Of a DNA stretch of 64,000 nucleotides, positions 8,893 through 16,801 are shown one piece after another. A model generated the notes under the pieces. That model made no database searches. It had not been told where the DNA came from and saw only the letters and a list, made by a program, of their open reading frames with translations. The position numbers and the translations under genes were made by a program. How positions within the stretch are numbered: the stretch's first letter is position 1; the number at the start of each line of letters is the position of its first letter. Origin of the DNA: Natronorubrum halalkaliphilum (GTDB lineage Archaea > Halobacteriota > Halobacteria > Halobacteriales > Natrialbaceae); the NCBI RefSeq assembly GCF_009834785.1, contig NZ_WUYX01000021.1:46811-110810 (forward strand), written 5' to 3'.

Positions 8893-8947
8893 TCACGCCG
8901 ACTCGCGAGGGGTATCAGATCGATCAGAAACCGCAAGAACACGACGT

Positions 8948-10336
8948 TCAGTCCCGGACGACTGACTCCTCGTCGGCGGCCTGCTCCTCGTCGGCGTCGG
9001 GTGGCCGCTCGAGTTTTCGCAGTCTCGCCTTTAGAATTCGCGTGTTCTCGACGGTTTCGACGGTGATTCGAACGCCGTCGTAGGTGATCTCCTCGCCTTC
9101 CTCGACGAGGCGACCCGCGCGGTTGAAGATGAAGCCGGCGATCGTCTCGAACTCCTGGCCCTCCGGCAGATCGATATCGAGGGCTTCGTTGACGTCCTCG
9201 ATGTTGACCTCGCCGCGGACGATCACGGTGCGCTCGTCGACTTCCTCCACCGGTTCGTCCTCGCCGGATTTGAGTATCTCGCCGACGATTTCTTCGATCA
9301 TGTCCTCGACGGTGACCAGTCCCTCGGTCGTGCCGAACTCGTCGATGACGATGGCCATGTGCATCCGGTTTTCCCGCATCTCGGTAAGGAGTTCGTCGAC
9401 GTTCTTCGACTCGGGAACGTGCAGCGTCGGCTGGATGAGATCGTCGAGTTGGAGGTTCTCGGCCTCGGTTTCGCCGTAGTTGAGATCGCGGACGAGGTCG
9501 CGGATGTGGACGACTCCCTGGACGTTGTCGAGGCTGCCCTCGTAGACCGGCACGCGAGCGTGACCGCTCTGAATACAGGTCTCGATGGCTTCGTCGATGT
9601 CCGCGTCTTTCGGAACGGCGGTCATATCCAGCCGAGGAGTCATCACCTCCTTGACGATCGTGTTGTTGAAGCGAAAGATTCGCGTGAGCATCTCGTGTTC
9701 TTCCTCCTCGAGGACGCCCTCGCGTTCGCCGGACTCGATCATCTCTTGGATCTCGTCACGGGTGACGTATGGCGACTCGATCGCACCCGTCGAGCCGATG
9801 AGTTTGTTGACCTGTCTGGTGAGGTAGTCGAAGAGAATAATCAGCGGATACAGCAGGTACTCCGTGGCTTTCAGCGGTTTCGAGATTCGAATCGACCACG
9901 ACTCGGTGTTTTCGACCGCGTAGGACTTGGGGACGCTCTCGCCGAAGAGGAGGACAAGTGCGGTGATGCCGAACGTCGCGAGCAAGACGCCGACCAGGCC
10001 GCCGAAGTGGATCGACAGGACCGCCGTCGCGATCGATGACATCGCGATGTTGACGATGTTGTTCCCCACCAGAATCGTCACGAGGAGTCTGTGTGGATCG
10101 TCTTTGAGGCTTTTGACCAGTGTCGCGCCGGGCACGTCGTCCTCGACCATCCCCTCGAGACGGTGTTTGGGAAGGTTGAACATCGCGATTTCGGAGGACG
10201 AAAAGAACCCGGAAAGAACGATAAGAACGGCCACAGCGAACACACCGAGAATCGTCACCGTCGACTGATCGATTTCCAAGCCCACGACTGGGACCTGGTA
10301 GGCGACCACGGCCTCGAGCAGCGGAAAGAACGCCAT
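8948..10336 (-). CDS. CNNM/CorC-type transporter protein (DUF21, CBS pair, CorC_HlyC)
   Basis: 462 residues. An N-terminal DUF21 membrane domain (about residues 25-200, with SGFFSSSEIAMFNLP) is followed by two CBS domains (about 220-340, containing VMTPR and VVDE-like segments) and a CorC_HlyC domain (about 350-435). This is the hemolysin/CNNM family, linked in other organisms to magnesium or cobalt efflux. CBS domains usually sense adenine nucleotides. The acidic C-terminus is typical of haloarchaea. Metal specificity cannot be read from the sequence. Confidence 0.9.
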   Translation of the reverse strand: MAFFPLLEAVVAYQVPVVGLEIDQSTVTILGVFAVAVLIVLSGFFSSSEIAMFNLPKHRLEGMVEDDVPGATLVKSLKDDPHRLLVTILVGNNIVNIAMSSIATAVLSIHFGGLVGVLLATFGITALVLLFGESVPKSYAVENTESWSIRISKPLKATEYLLYPLIILFDYLTRQVNKLIGSTGAIESPYVTRDEIQEMIESGEREGVLEEEEHEMLTRIFRFNNTIVKEVMTPRLDMTAVPKDADIDEAIETCIQSGHARVPVYEGSLDNVQGVVHIRDLVRDLNYGETEAENLQLDDLIQPTLHVPESKNVDELLTEMRENRMHMAIVIDEFGTTEGLVTVEDMIEEIVGEILKSGEDEPVEEVDERTVIVRGEVNIEDVNEALDIDLPEGQEFETIAGFIFNRAGRLVEEGEEITYDGVRITVETVENTRILKARLRKLERPPDADEEQAADEESVVRD

Positions 10337-10432
10337 TGATGTCGTGATTTATAGCCGGATCGGTTAACCGTTTACCATTTAGGGGTCCGCTCGGCCGCCG
10401 ACGATACGTTTACCCGCCCGTTTCCCGAACGA

Positions 10433-10750
10433 ATGGGTATGGGAGCATCCGCCAGTGCAGACGGCGACGCACCGATCACGTTCTATCGACTGCAAGCGTG
10501 TCCGTACTGCGAACGCGTCGCTCGACTGCTCGAGGAGTACGACCTGACGTATCAGTCGCGGTTCGTCGAACCGATGCACTCGCGGCGTGACGTCGTCAAG
10601 CGAGTCGCCGGCGTCCGCACCGTTCCGGTCATCGTCGACGACGAAACCGGCGTCACGATGGCCGAGAGTGCGAACATCGTCAGCTACCTCGAGAAGACCT
10701 ACGGCGACGACGGTGCCGAAGCGACCACGGCGGCCGGAGGTGAGAACTGA
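10433..10750 (+). CDS. glutaredoxin / GST-N-like thioredoxin-fold protein
   Basis: 105 residues; ATG 10439 is an alternative start. The active-site motif CPYC (Cys23, Cys26) is followed by a GST N-terminal-like region with RTVPVIVDD and ESANIVSYLEK. It should be a small dithiol oxidoreductase. Its TGA overlaps the ATG of the next gene, so the two are translationally coupled, and the downstream partner is a peroxiredoxin-fold protein. A joint thiol-redox role is inferred from this linkage. Confidence 0.85.
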   Translation: MGMGASASADGDAPITFYRLQACPYCERVARLLEEYDLTYQSRFVEPMHSRRDVVKRVAGVRTVPVIVDDETGVTMAESANIVSYLEKTYGDDGAEATTAAGGEN

Positions 10751-11262
10751 TGCCCGACTTCGAAGTCGTCGATCTCGGGCCCGCAGATGGCGTCGAATCG
10801 GGGACGAAAGCCGCCGACTTCGCTCGGCCGCTGGTCACCGACGAATTCTGGGAGGATCGAAGCCTGTCCGACGTCGTCGCCGACGACGGCCGAACGATCC
10901 TCGTCTTTACCCCCATGATCGGGTCGTTCGTCGGCAAGTACGTCTGGGAAGAACTCGACGAGCGCGACTGGTTCGATCGTGCGGATCGCATCGTCGGCGT
11001 GACGGCGTCGACACCCTACGGCGTTTCGCGGTTCCTCGACGAAAACGAGTTCCCGTTCGCGATCTTCTCGGACCCGAGCAACGAGATCGCCGACGCCTAC
11101 GGCGTCCCCCACGACCTCGACGGGATGGCGGGCCTCAGCGAACCGCGAATCGCCGTCTTCGCTCTCGAACCGGACCTGACCGTCGAAACGAGCTGGGTCG
11201 CCACCGAGTGGCCCGAGTTCCCAGACTACGACGACCTCGAGCGCCAACTGGGACTCGAGTGA
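10750..11262 (+). CDS. peroxiredoxin-fold (AhpC/TSA) protein lacking cysteine
   Basis: 170 residues of the AhpC/TSA redoxin fold: an extended N-terminus, a TILVFTPM strand where peroxiredoxins carry their active-site loop, and a conserved FAIFSDPSNEIADAYGV block. The whole protein has no cysteine. The peroxidatic position is occupied by GSFVGKYVWEE, so classical peroxidase chemistry is not possible. It starts within the stop codon of the CPYC thiol protein upstream. It may be a structural or binding partner, or a family with a changed function. Confidence 0.8.
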   Translation: MPDFEVVDLGPADGVESGTKAADFARPLVTDEFWEDRSLSDVVADDGRTILVFTPMIGSFVGKYVWEELDERDWFDRADRIVGVTASTPYGVSRFLDENEFPFAIFSDPSNEIADAYGVPHDLDGMAGLSEPRIAVFALEPDLTVETSWVATEWPEFPDYDDLERQLGLE

Positions 11263-11332
11263 GTTGCAATCCGAGCCCGCCACGAACGAACAGGACGGTA
11301 CGTTTTTGCCGCCGACACGGCGATGACTAGCC

Positions 11333-11959
11333 ATGAATGCGGACGATCTCGAGCGCGCGGTAACGGCGATCCGAGACGGCGGACTGGTGGTGTATCCGAC
11401 CGAAACCGTCTACGGTCTCGGTGCCGACGCGCTCGATTCCGACGCCGTCGAGCGTGTGTTCGCGGTCAAGGGCCGTGACCGGTCGAAGCCGGTCTCGTTC
11501 GCCGTGCCGACGTTCGAGGCGGCAGTCGAGGAAGGGTACGTTCGGGTGAGCGATCGCGAACGCGAGTTCGCCGAGGAATTCCTTCCGGGGCCCGTGACGC
11601 TGCTTTGCGAGCGACGGGGGGTCATCTCCGACACGCTCACCGCGGGCAACGATCGGGTCGGCGTTCGCGTGCCCGACTGCGAGCCCGCACTCGAGTTCCT
11701 TGAGCACGCGGAACGGCCGATCACCGCAACGAGCGCCAACGTCAGCGGCGAGCCGAGCGCGAAACGGGTCGACGACATCGGCGAGCAGGTGCTCGACGAA
11801 GCAGTCGTCCTCGAGGCAGATTACCTGTACGACTCGCCGCAGCGATCTGCGGGCGACGAGAGCGAGCCGGCGAGCACCGTCGTGGACATCGCGTCGGGAA
11901 CGATTCACCGCCGCGGCGCGCTGGACGACGAGATCGAAGCGTGGCTCGAGGAGCAGTGA
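11333..11959 (+). CDS. tsaC: L-threonylcarbamoyladenylate synthase (Sua5/YrdC/TsaC)
   Basis: 208 residues, one YrdC domain. Landmarks are YPTETVYGLGADA (21-33), KGRDRSKP (46-53), GPVTLL, and SANVSGEPSA near residue 130. It makes threonylcarbamoyl-AMP from threonine, bicarbonate and ATP for t6A at position 37 of ANN-decoding tRNAs. It lacks the extra C-terminal Sua5 domain. The KEOPS subunit Cgi121, used in the next step of the same pathway, is encoded at 35932 in this window. Confidence 0.93.
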   Translation: MNADDLERAVTAIRDGGLVVYPTETVYGLGADALDSDAVERVFAVKGRDRSKPVSFAVPTFEAAVEEGYVRVSDREREFAEEFLPGPVTLLCERRGVISDTLTAGNDRVGVRVPDCEPALEFLEHAERPITATSANVSGEPSAKRVDDIGEQVLDEAVVLEADYLYDSPQRSAGDESEPASTVVDIASGTIHRRGALDDEIEAWLEEQ

Positions 11960-11971
11960 CGGCGTTACTGA

Positions 11972-12162
11972 TACTGTCGGACAGCAGTCATTGATACGGA
12001 TTGTTGTAACTAGTTACCGCCGATCACCAGAGACGGGGTCGGTGATCGGCGGTCATTGACTACAGGAAACCGTATGAGAAGTCGGTCGCGAATTCGCGGC
12101 CGTCCTCGGGGATGACGGCCGCAGTAGCGCGACCGATCTTCGAATCGTTCTGTCCGGCAGTA
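11972..12162 (+). repeat. ~108-bp element B1, split by a nested 80-bp element; flanked by TGA/TGA
   Basis: Ends TACTGTCGGACAG and CTGTCCGGCAGTA, with TGA at 11969-11971 and 12163-12165. Removing the nested A2 and one TGA leaves 108 bp that matches B4. The outer element therefore predates the inner one. Confidence 0.88.
11995..12074 (+). repeat. 80-bp element A2 nested inside B1; flanked by TGA/TGA
   Basis: Exactly 80 bp from TACGGATTGTTGTAAC to ACAGGAAACCGTA, with the central hairpin ACCGCCGATCACC / GGTGATCGGCGGT. TGA at 11992-11994 and 12075-12077 flanks it. The intact site in B4 has a single TGA at this point, so the duplication is directly visible. Confidence 0.9.
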
Positions 12163-12229
12163 TGACACCCGTCGAACCGGAATCGACGGACGGCCCGCAT
12201 AGCTGCTGTCGGCGCTGCCAGAAAACAGG

Positions 12230-12589
12230 TTAGTCGGCCGTTTGTTCGCGTCCGGCGGGAGCGTGCTGGTCGCCTCGAGTACCGGTCAGGAGCCGGTGGC
12301 TGCGTCGAGCCATCGACGCTACGAACCGCACGATGTTTTTCGGGCCGGTCTGGGGACCGGGGGCGCGATAGCACACGATCAGCGTCCACATCGCCGCCAC
12401 ACCGGCCGAGCCGAGCGCCGAGAACCGCATCCCCATGGTCGCGTAGGTGAACGAGTAGATCGCCCCGATGGCCATCGACGGAAAACTCGACCCGAGGGGG
12501 ATTCGAGCGGACGAGTCCCGAACCGTGGGTGCGAGGAAGACGATCGAGAGGACGCTTCCAGCGAGGAACACGAAGTCTTGCCACATCAT
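12230..12589 (-). CDS. small three-helix membrane protein, conserved in haloarchaea
   Basis: 119 residues starting MMWQDFVFLAGSVLS; either of the first two Met codons may be used. Three hydrophobic segments lie at about 5-22, 36-55 and 62-80, followed by a basic linker and hydrophilic tail. The layout resembles half-transporter (SemiSWEET-like) proteins, but I see no decisive motif. Function is unassigned. Confidence 0.7.
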   Translation of the reverse strand: MMWQDFVFLAGSVLSIVFLAPTVRDSSARIPLGSSFPSMAIGAIYSFTYATMGMRFSALGSAGVAAMWTLIVCYRAPGPQTGPKNIVRFVASMARRSHRLLTGTRGDQHAPAGREQTAD

Positions 12590-12707
12590 CAGTGAATCGG
12601 TTACTCGGTTACGAGTAAAAGGTTCACGGTATCGGGTCGGGGCGGACGGTAAATCGTCCGGAATAGAGATGTTCAGGGTTCAGTACAGGTACTCTCGAAG
12701 ACGGATA

Positions 12708-13394
12708 TTAGCGAAAATCGAGCAGTGACCGAAGCGTTCGCGTCCGGACGCCACACTGCGTCGCGAACTCGCAGGACTTACACTTCGACCGATTGCTGGT
12801 CCGAGCCGGCGGGCCGTCGAGTTCCCGGACCGTCCGGAGCGCTCGCCGATACCGCGCCTTCCGGCGCGTCGTCAGGTCGACGGTTCGAACGACGCCGCAG
12901 GCGGGGTACTCGAGCCAGACGCGATCGACCGACGTCTGGTGTTCCCAGGCCAGCGCCTTCGCGGCGCCAACGGCCTGGACCGACTGCGCCTCCCAGACGC
13001 CCTGTTCGGGCGGTTCGCCGGTCGAGATTACGACGGGCTCGAGGGGATCCTCGAGCACCTTGTGGACGATCCCGCGACAGTGCCGGCCGGTTGCGAGGAC
13101 GTTTCGATCGACGGGTTCGCAGAGACGTGCCCAGTGGCCGTCGTCGGTAAGACGGTCACGGGTCGCCGCGAGTCGGTCGCGATACCGGGCGGCGGGAACG
13201 GCGATGGGTTCCGCCTCGAGGGCGTCCGCCGGAGCGGCGAGCAACTCCTCGTACCGCATCGCGAGTGCGCGGATCGATTCGACCTCCGGCGGCGGCTCCC
13301 GGTCCGCCTCGTCGCTCGTCCGCTGGTAGTAGCACTTCCGCGGACAGTACGCCGCCGTCCGCAGATCGCTGAAGGAAACGTGGGCTCGAGACAC
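12708..13394 (-). CDS. Dna2/Cas4-like protein with iron-sulfur cysteines but altered nuclease motifs
   Basis: 228 residues. The Cas4/Dna2 cysteine layout is present: Cys17 (with Cys21) near the N-terminus and CX2CX5C at 205-214, which holds a 4Fe-4S cluster in the family. The RecB-type nuclease motifs look damaged. GIVHKV (108-113) replaces the usual GxxD, ISTG (123-126) replaces the (D/E)xK strand, and WEAQSVQAVGAAKAL takes the place of the QxxxY region. No CRISPR array or other cas gene is in the window. It is probably a stand-alone DNA-metabolism protein of haloarchaea; nuclease activity is doubtful. Confidence 0.8.
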   Translation of the reverse strand: MSRAHVSFSDLRTAAYCPRKCYYQRTSDEADREPPPEVESIRALAMRYEELLAAPADALEAEPIAVPAARYRDRLAATRDRLTDDGHWARLCEPVDRNVLATGRHCRGIVHKVLEDPLEPVVISTGEPPEQGVWEAQSVQAVGAAKALAWEHQTSVDRVWLEYPACGVVRTVDLTTRRKARYRRALRTVRELDGPPARTSNRSKCKSCEFATQCGVRTRTLRSLLDFR

Positions 13395-13585
13395 GACCGG
13401 TCTGGCCGCTCCTTCGCATAAAAAGGCTCGTGGAAAGGCCGGTCCGACTCCGCGGTAGTTGGCTGCGCCTCGGAAGAGGACACGAAGTCGTACCGATCGC
13501 GAGTGGAGCGCCGCTCGGCCGCTTTGTTCGCGGGGGTATCCGAAGTCGACTCGAGAGACGGAAAGAAAGAACCCCGCGTTCCGTA

Positions 13586-13692
13586 TACTGTCGGGAAGCA
13601 GTCAATACGAAGCCGATCGTGAATTCGGGGTCGTCGCCGACGGTGACGACTCCAGCAAAACGATCGGCGTCACGTCGTTCTGTCCAACAGTA
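13586..13692 (+). repeat. ~108-bp element B2
   Basis: 107 bp with ends TACTGTCGGGAAG and CTGTCCAACAGTA. The right flank TCA (13693-13695) is the stop codon, read on the minus strand, of the neighbouring gene. The left flank is GTA, so no intact duplication remains. The interior is the same sub-type as B5 (62008-62114). Confidence 0.85.
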
Positions 13693-14091
13693 TCAGTCCG
13701 GGCTCCAGCCGCCGAGATCCCGAGCGACGAGCAGGTGACCGAGGACGTAGAACGGAATCAGGAGCGCAACGCCGATCATGGTGTCGACAGCGATTTCGCC
13801 CGAAATCGGCGGCAGAAACACGAAGGCCACTACGGCGGCGCCCCCGATTGCGATGACGAGGATGCGTCCACCGATCCCGAGATCGCGGGCCATCGAATCG
13901 ATCTGCCGACCGATCGGCGACTGCGCGAGTGGCCCCATTACGAGCGCGCCGATGACGACGCCGACGGCAACCCAGCGCCAGTCGTCGACGGTGGACGCGT
14001 TGAGCGCCACGAGGAGGACGCCACAGACGGCGCCGACGAGGTCGCTCTTCGTCGGCGGCCGATTCGGAAAGACCCCATACCAGCGTTGCAT
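13693..14091 (-). CDS. small membrane protein, haloarchaeal, unassigned
   Basis: 132 residues from ATG 14091 (MQRWYGVFPNRPPTKSD). An upstream in-frame ATG at 14199 lies inside a repeat element and is rejected. Four hydrophobic segments are visible at about residues 19-33, 37-55, 72-95 and 102-122. No catalytic motif is recognised. The gene is boxed between element B2 at its 3' end, whose flank is its stop codon, and element A3 upstream. Confidence 0.7.
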   Translation of the reverse strand: MQRWYGVFPNRPPTKSDLVGAVCGVLLVALNASTVDDWRWVAVGVVIGALVMGPLAQSPIGRQIDSMARDLGIGGRILVIAIGGAAVVAFVFLPPISGEIAVDTMIGVALLIPFYVLGHLLVARDLGGWSPD

Positions 14092-14180
14092 TCCCCTCGA
14101 GTCTCGATTATCGCGGCCGGATCGAATAGCTATCGGTTTGCCAACAGCTCCGACGGAACGGGCTTCGGTCGACCGCTTGA

Positions 14181-14260
14181 GACGGTTTACTGTAGTCAAT
14201 GACCGCCGATCACCGACCCCGTCCCTGGTGATCGGCGGTAACTAGTTACAGCAATCCGTA
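14181..14260 (-). repeat. 80-bp element A3, flanked by TGA/TGA
   Basis: Exactly 80 bp, reverse orientation, ends GACGGTTTACTGTA and TTACAGCAATCCGTA, with the same hairpin core as A1, A2 and A4. TGA flanks it at 14178-14180 and 14261-14263. Confidence 0.9.
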
Positions 14261-14343
14261 TGAGACAACGACACCGCAACTATCGCTCCCCGGCGCACAC
14301 ACAACCGACGAACTGAAGGTCCCGTTGTCCGAGAGGAAACGTG

Positions 14344-14934
14344 ATGGCCGACGAACTGAAGCGACGGCTCGTCCACTCGAGCGGAGCGGGTCTCGTCGCC
14401 CTCTACCTCCTCGCAGAGTACTTCGAACTCGGACTCACGTGGCCCCGGTTTCAGCTCCTGATGGTCGTCCTCGCGGTCGGCACGATCGGCCTCGAGTTCC
14501 TCCGACTCCGCGCCGGCCTCGACTGGGCGCTGTACGACAAACTGACCCGCGACTACGAACAGAATCAGTTCGCGGGCTACGGCTACTACATGGTGAGCAT
14601 GACGGTCGCCGTGCTCGTATTTCCGCCCGAAGTTGCGTTACCCGCGATGTTGATGCTCGCGATCGGCGACCCGATCAGCGGGGCCGTCTCCGACGACAGC
14701 CTCAAGTTCGTCAAGGGACCGAAGGTGCTCGTCACGATGTTCGTCGTGAGCGCGATCATCGCCGCGCCGTTTCTCTACGAGACCCCGCTGGCCGTGCTCG
14801 CGGCAGCGGTCGGCGCGACCGTCGCCGACGGCATCAAGGTCCGGATCGGCGATTTCATCGTCGACGACAACCTGACGATTCCCATCTACGCGGGCCTATT
14901 AGCGTATCTGGTCCTCGAGTTCGCGCCCGTCTGA
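14344..14934 (+). CDS. dolichol/polyprenol kinase-like membrane protein
   Basis: 196 residues from ATG 14344; a GTG directly before it is possible. It starts with ADELKRRLVHSSGAG, the KR..H block common in diacylglycerol/polyprenol kinase (SEC59/DgkE-like) and CTP-transferase families. Five to six membrane segments follow, with a polar AIGDPISGAVSDD loop near residue 105 that could bind nucleotide. It is predicted to phosphorylate a polyprenol, possibly dolichol for N-glycosylation, at the membrane. Substrate is inferred. Six T residues lie just after the stop (14940-14945). Confidence 0.75.
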   Translation: MADELKRRLVHSSGAGLVALYLLAEYFELGLTWPRFQLLMVVLAVGTIGLEFLRLRAGLDWALYDKLTRDYEQNQFAGYGYYMVSMTVAVLVFPPEVALPAMLMLAIGDPISGAVSDDSLKFVKGPKVLVTMFVVSAIIAAPFLYETPLAVLAAAVGATVADGIKVRIGDFIVDDNLTIPIYAGLLAYLVLEFAPV

Positions 14935-14939
14935 TCGAA

Positions 14940-14945
14940 TTTTTT
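14940..14945 (+). terminator. T-tract after polyprenol-kinase-like gene
   Basis: Six consecutive T residues start a few bases after the stop at 14934. Archaeal RNA polymerase commonly stops at such tracts. Confidence 0.4.
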
Positions 14946-14996
14946 CGCGGATATCGGCAGCAACCGAGACGGCACACGCAACGCGTTGGAAGCCGA

Positions 14997-15338
14997 CTAG
15001 ATGTCCGTCGCTCGGAACCGTCGGTAACTGAACCCGACGGCGGCGACGATCCAGCCGACGAGGACGACGAGTGCGAACGTCGGGTCCTCATAGAACGCCG
15101 GGTCCGAGGGCGGCCGGACGAGCGTCCCGGCATCGAGGTCCGGGAACAGCCCAGTGAGCAGGTGCGTGTACGCGGCGATCGGGTTCAGCGCGGAGACGAA
15201 CGCCACCCATTCGGGCGTCGTCTCGGGGAACGAGAGTTCGTGTCGAACGTAGAGTTCGGCTCGAGGGAACTGCACCCAGAGCTGGAAGAAAAAGAGGACG
15301 AAGACGCCGAACGCGGCCGGTTCCGGTATCGGCAACAC
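14997..15338 (-). pseudogene. C-terminal remnant of an ABC-2 type permease
   Basis: About 113 codons remain, reading membrane segments (VFVLFFFQLWVQF), a loop with PIAAYTHLLTG, and the end motif VGWIVAAVGFSYRRFRATDI typical of NosY-like ABC-2 permease C-termini. A stop lies in frame just upstream, and no ATPase or N-terminal half is present. It faces an IS200/IS605-type right end, so the loss probably came with a transposition or deletion event. Confidence 0.7.
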
Positions 15339-15448
15339 CGTACCGGAAAGGTGCCCTCATGGCCGACGGTCACGGAGGAGGTGGTACAGTGAGACGGCTG
15401 TTGGATTTCGACGGCTCGTCGACAGCGAAAGCGGTGCTTGCGGAAAAA

Positions 15449-15634
<186 letters not shown>

Positions 15635-15682
15635 GGAGCGGTCGAAGAGAAGAGCGAAAGAGAGGAAGGGTTTCGTGGCCCA

Positions 15683-16192
15683 TCACGCGTTCAACCGCCA
15701 GAGCTCGAAATTGAGGACCGACGCGAACGTCACCCACGCGAGATACGGGACGAGCAAGGCCGCCGCCCGCCGGTCGACGCGCCGGAACGCCTCGATCGTC
15801 GCGACGACCAGCACCCAGAGAGCGAGGATGACGCCGAGACCGAGCAACGGGTTCTCGAGCGAGAAAAACGACGGCGTCCACGCGACGTTAAACGCCATCT
15901 GTACGACGAAGAGTCCGAGCGCGAGCCGTCGACCCGACGCGTCGCTCCTGCGCCAGACGAGCCAGAGCGCGACCCCCAGTAGCGTAAAGAGCAGCGTCCA
16001 GGCGATCGGAAACGCGATCCCAGGCGGGTAGAACCACGGCTTCTCGAGGCTCCGGAACCACGCCGTATCCGTCGAGGAGAAGACGCCCGGCAAACTCCCG
16101 ACGATGTTGACGAGAAGGACGAATCCGACGGCTTGAATCAGCGGATCGGGGCCGGGCAACCGACGGGTGACGTTCGTGATGGAACTGGCCAT
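15683..16192 (-). CDS. tspO: TspO/MBR family protein
   Basis: 169 residues from ATG 16192; an ATG nine codons upstream is less likely. Five membrane helices carry the family landmarks: GSLPGVFSSTDTAWFRSLEKPWFYPP in the first loop, FNVAWTPSFF, and PYLAWVTFASVLN near the end. TspO binds tetrapyrroles and cholesterol-like ligands and acts as a stress- or oxygen-linked regulator or transporter in prokaryotes. The ligand here is unknown. Confidence 0.92.
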   Translation of the reverse strand: MASSITNVTRRLPGPDPLIQAVGFVLLVNIVGSLPGVFSSTDTAWFRSLEKPWFYPPGIAFPIAWTLLFTLLGVALWLVWRRSDASGRRLALGLFVVQMAFNVAWTPSFFSLENPLLGLGVILALWVLVVATIEAFRRVDRRAAALLVPYLAWVTFASVLNFELWRLNA

Positions 16193-16258
16193 GATCGAAC
16201 GGACGGCTCGAGCGCGCAAAATACCTGCACTGGCAGCAGACAGTGTTCCCGGTTAGGG

Positions 16259-16537
16259 TTACCCGTCTCGGAGGGCGGTTGCGATCGACTCGAGTTCGGC
16301 CTTCCGGAACGGACGCTGTGCATCGGCGGGGTCGTTCTCGTCCGCGACGCCGATCGTCCAGAGAATGCCCGCGCGCATCTGGGGTTTCGAGGGGCGACCG
16401 TTCGTCTCGGGTTCGTAACCGACGGCCTCGCAGATCGCGGCGAGGGCTTCTTTCGTGAAGGCGGTCGACTCGAGACGTTCGTGCCGCCCGACGGCTAGGC
16501 GGATTTCGTCCCGAAGATCGTCTACGGTGTCTGCCAT
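16259..16537 (-). CDS. small conserved haloarchaeal protein, unassigned
   Basis: 92 residues, acidic, mostly helical and soluble, with no cysteine pair and no membrane segment. It contains TKEALAAICEAVGYE and KPQMRAGILWTIGV. I do not recognise a family. It reads in the same direction as the tspO gene and ends about 65 bp from that gene's start region, with its own promoter likely. Confidence 0.7.
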   Translation of the reverse strand: MADTVDDLRDEIRLAVGRHERLESTAFTKEALAAICEAVGYEPETNGRPSKPQMRAGILWTIGVADENDPADAQRPFRKAELESIATALRDG

Positions 16538-16801
16538 ACCGATAGCAACGAACGGGTCCGCCGTGTAGATTTGGGTCCTAGATCGAGACGAACCCGGCGT
16601 ACCCGACAGCCACCGGTGACGCGAAACGGTCGTTCGCGACGACCGAAGGAGAAGGATCGGTCGCGAACCGAAGATTACCCGCGTCGGTTGGAGAGTTCGC
16701 CCTCGAGCGACCGATTCGGGACGCGGTGGACGGTCATTGACGAGCGGAGTGCGGTACCTAATGGGAAAACATATGCTGTTGCTGTAGAATCACGTTGGCA
16801 A

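Noticed and set aside
12708..13394. CRISPR-Cas locus
   Set aside because: The Cas4-like gene has no neighbouring cas genes, and I found no regularly spaced direct repeats in the window.
13693..14199. Longer form of the membrane protein starting at 14199
   Set aside because: The first 36 codons come from repeat element A3 and adjacent non-coding DNA; ATG 14091 gives a sensible start.
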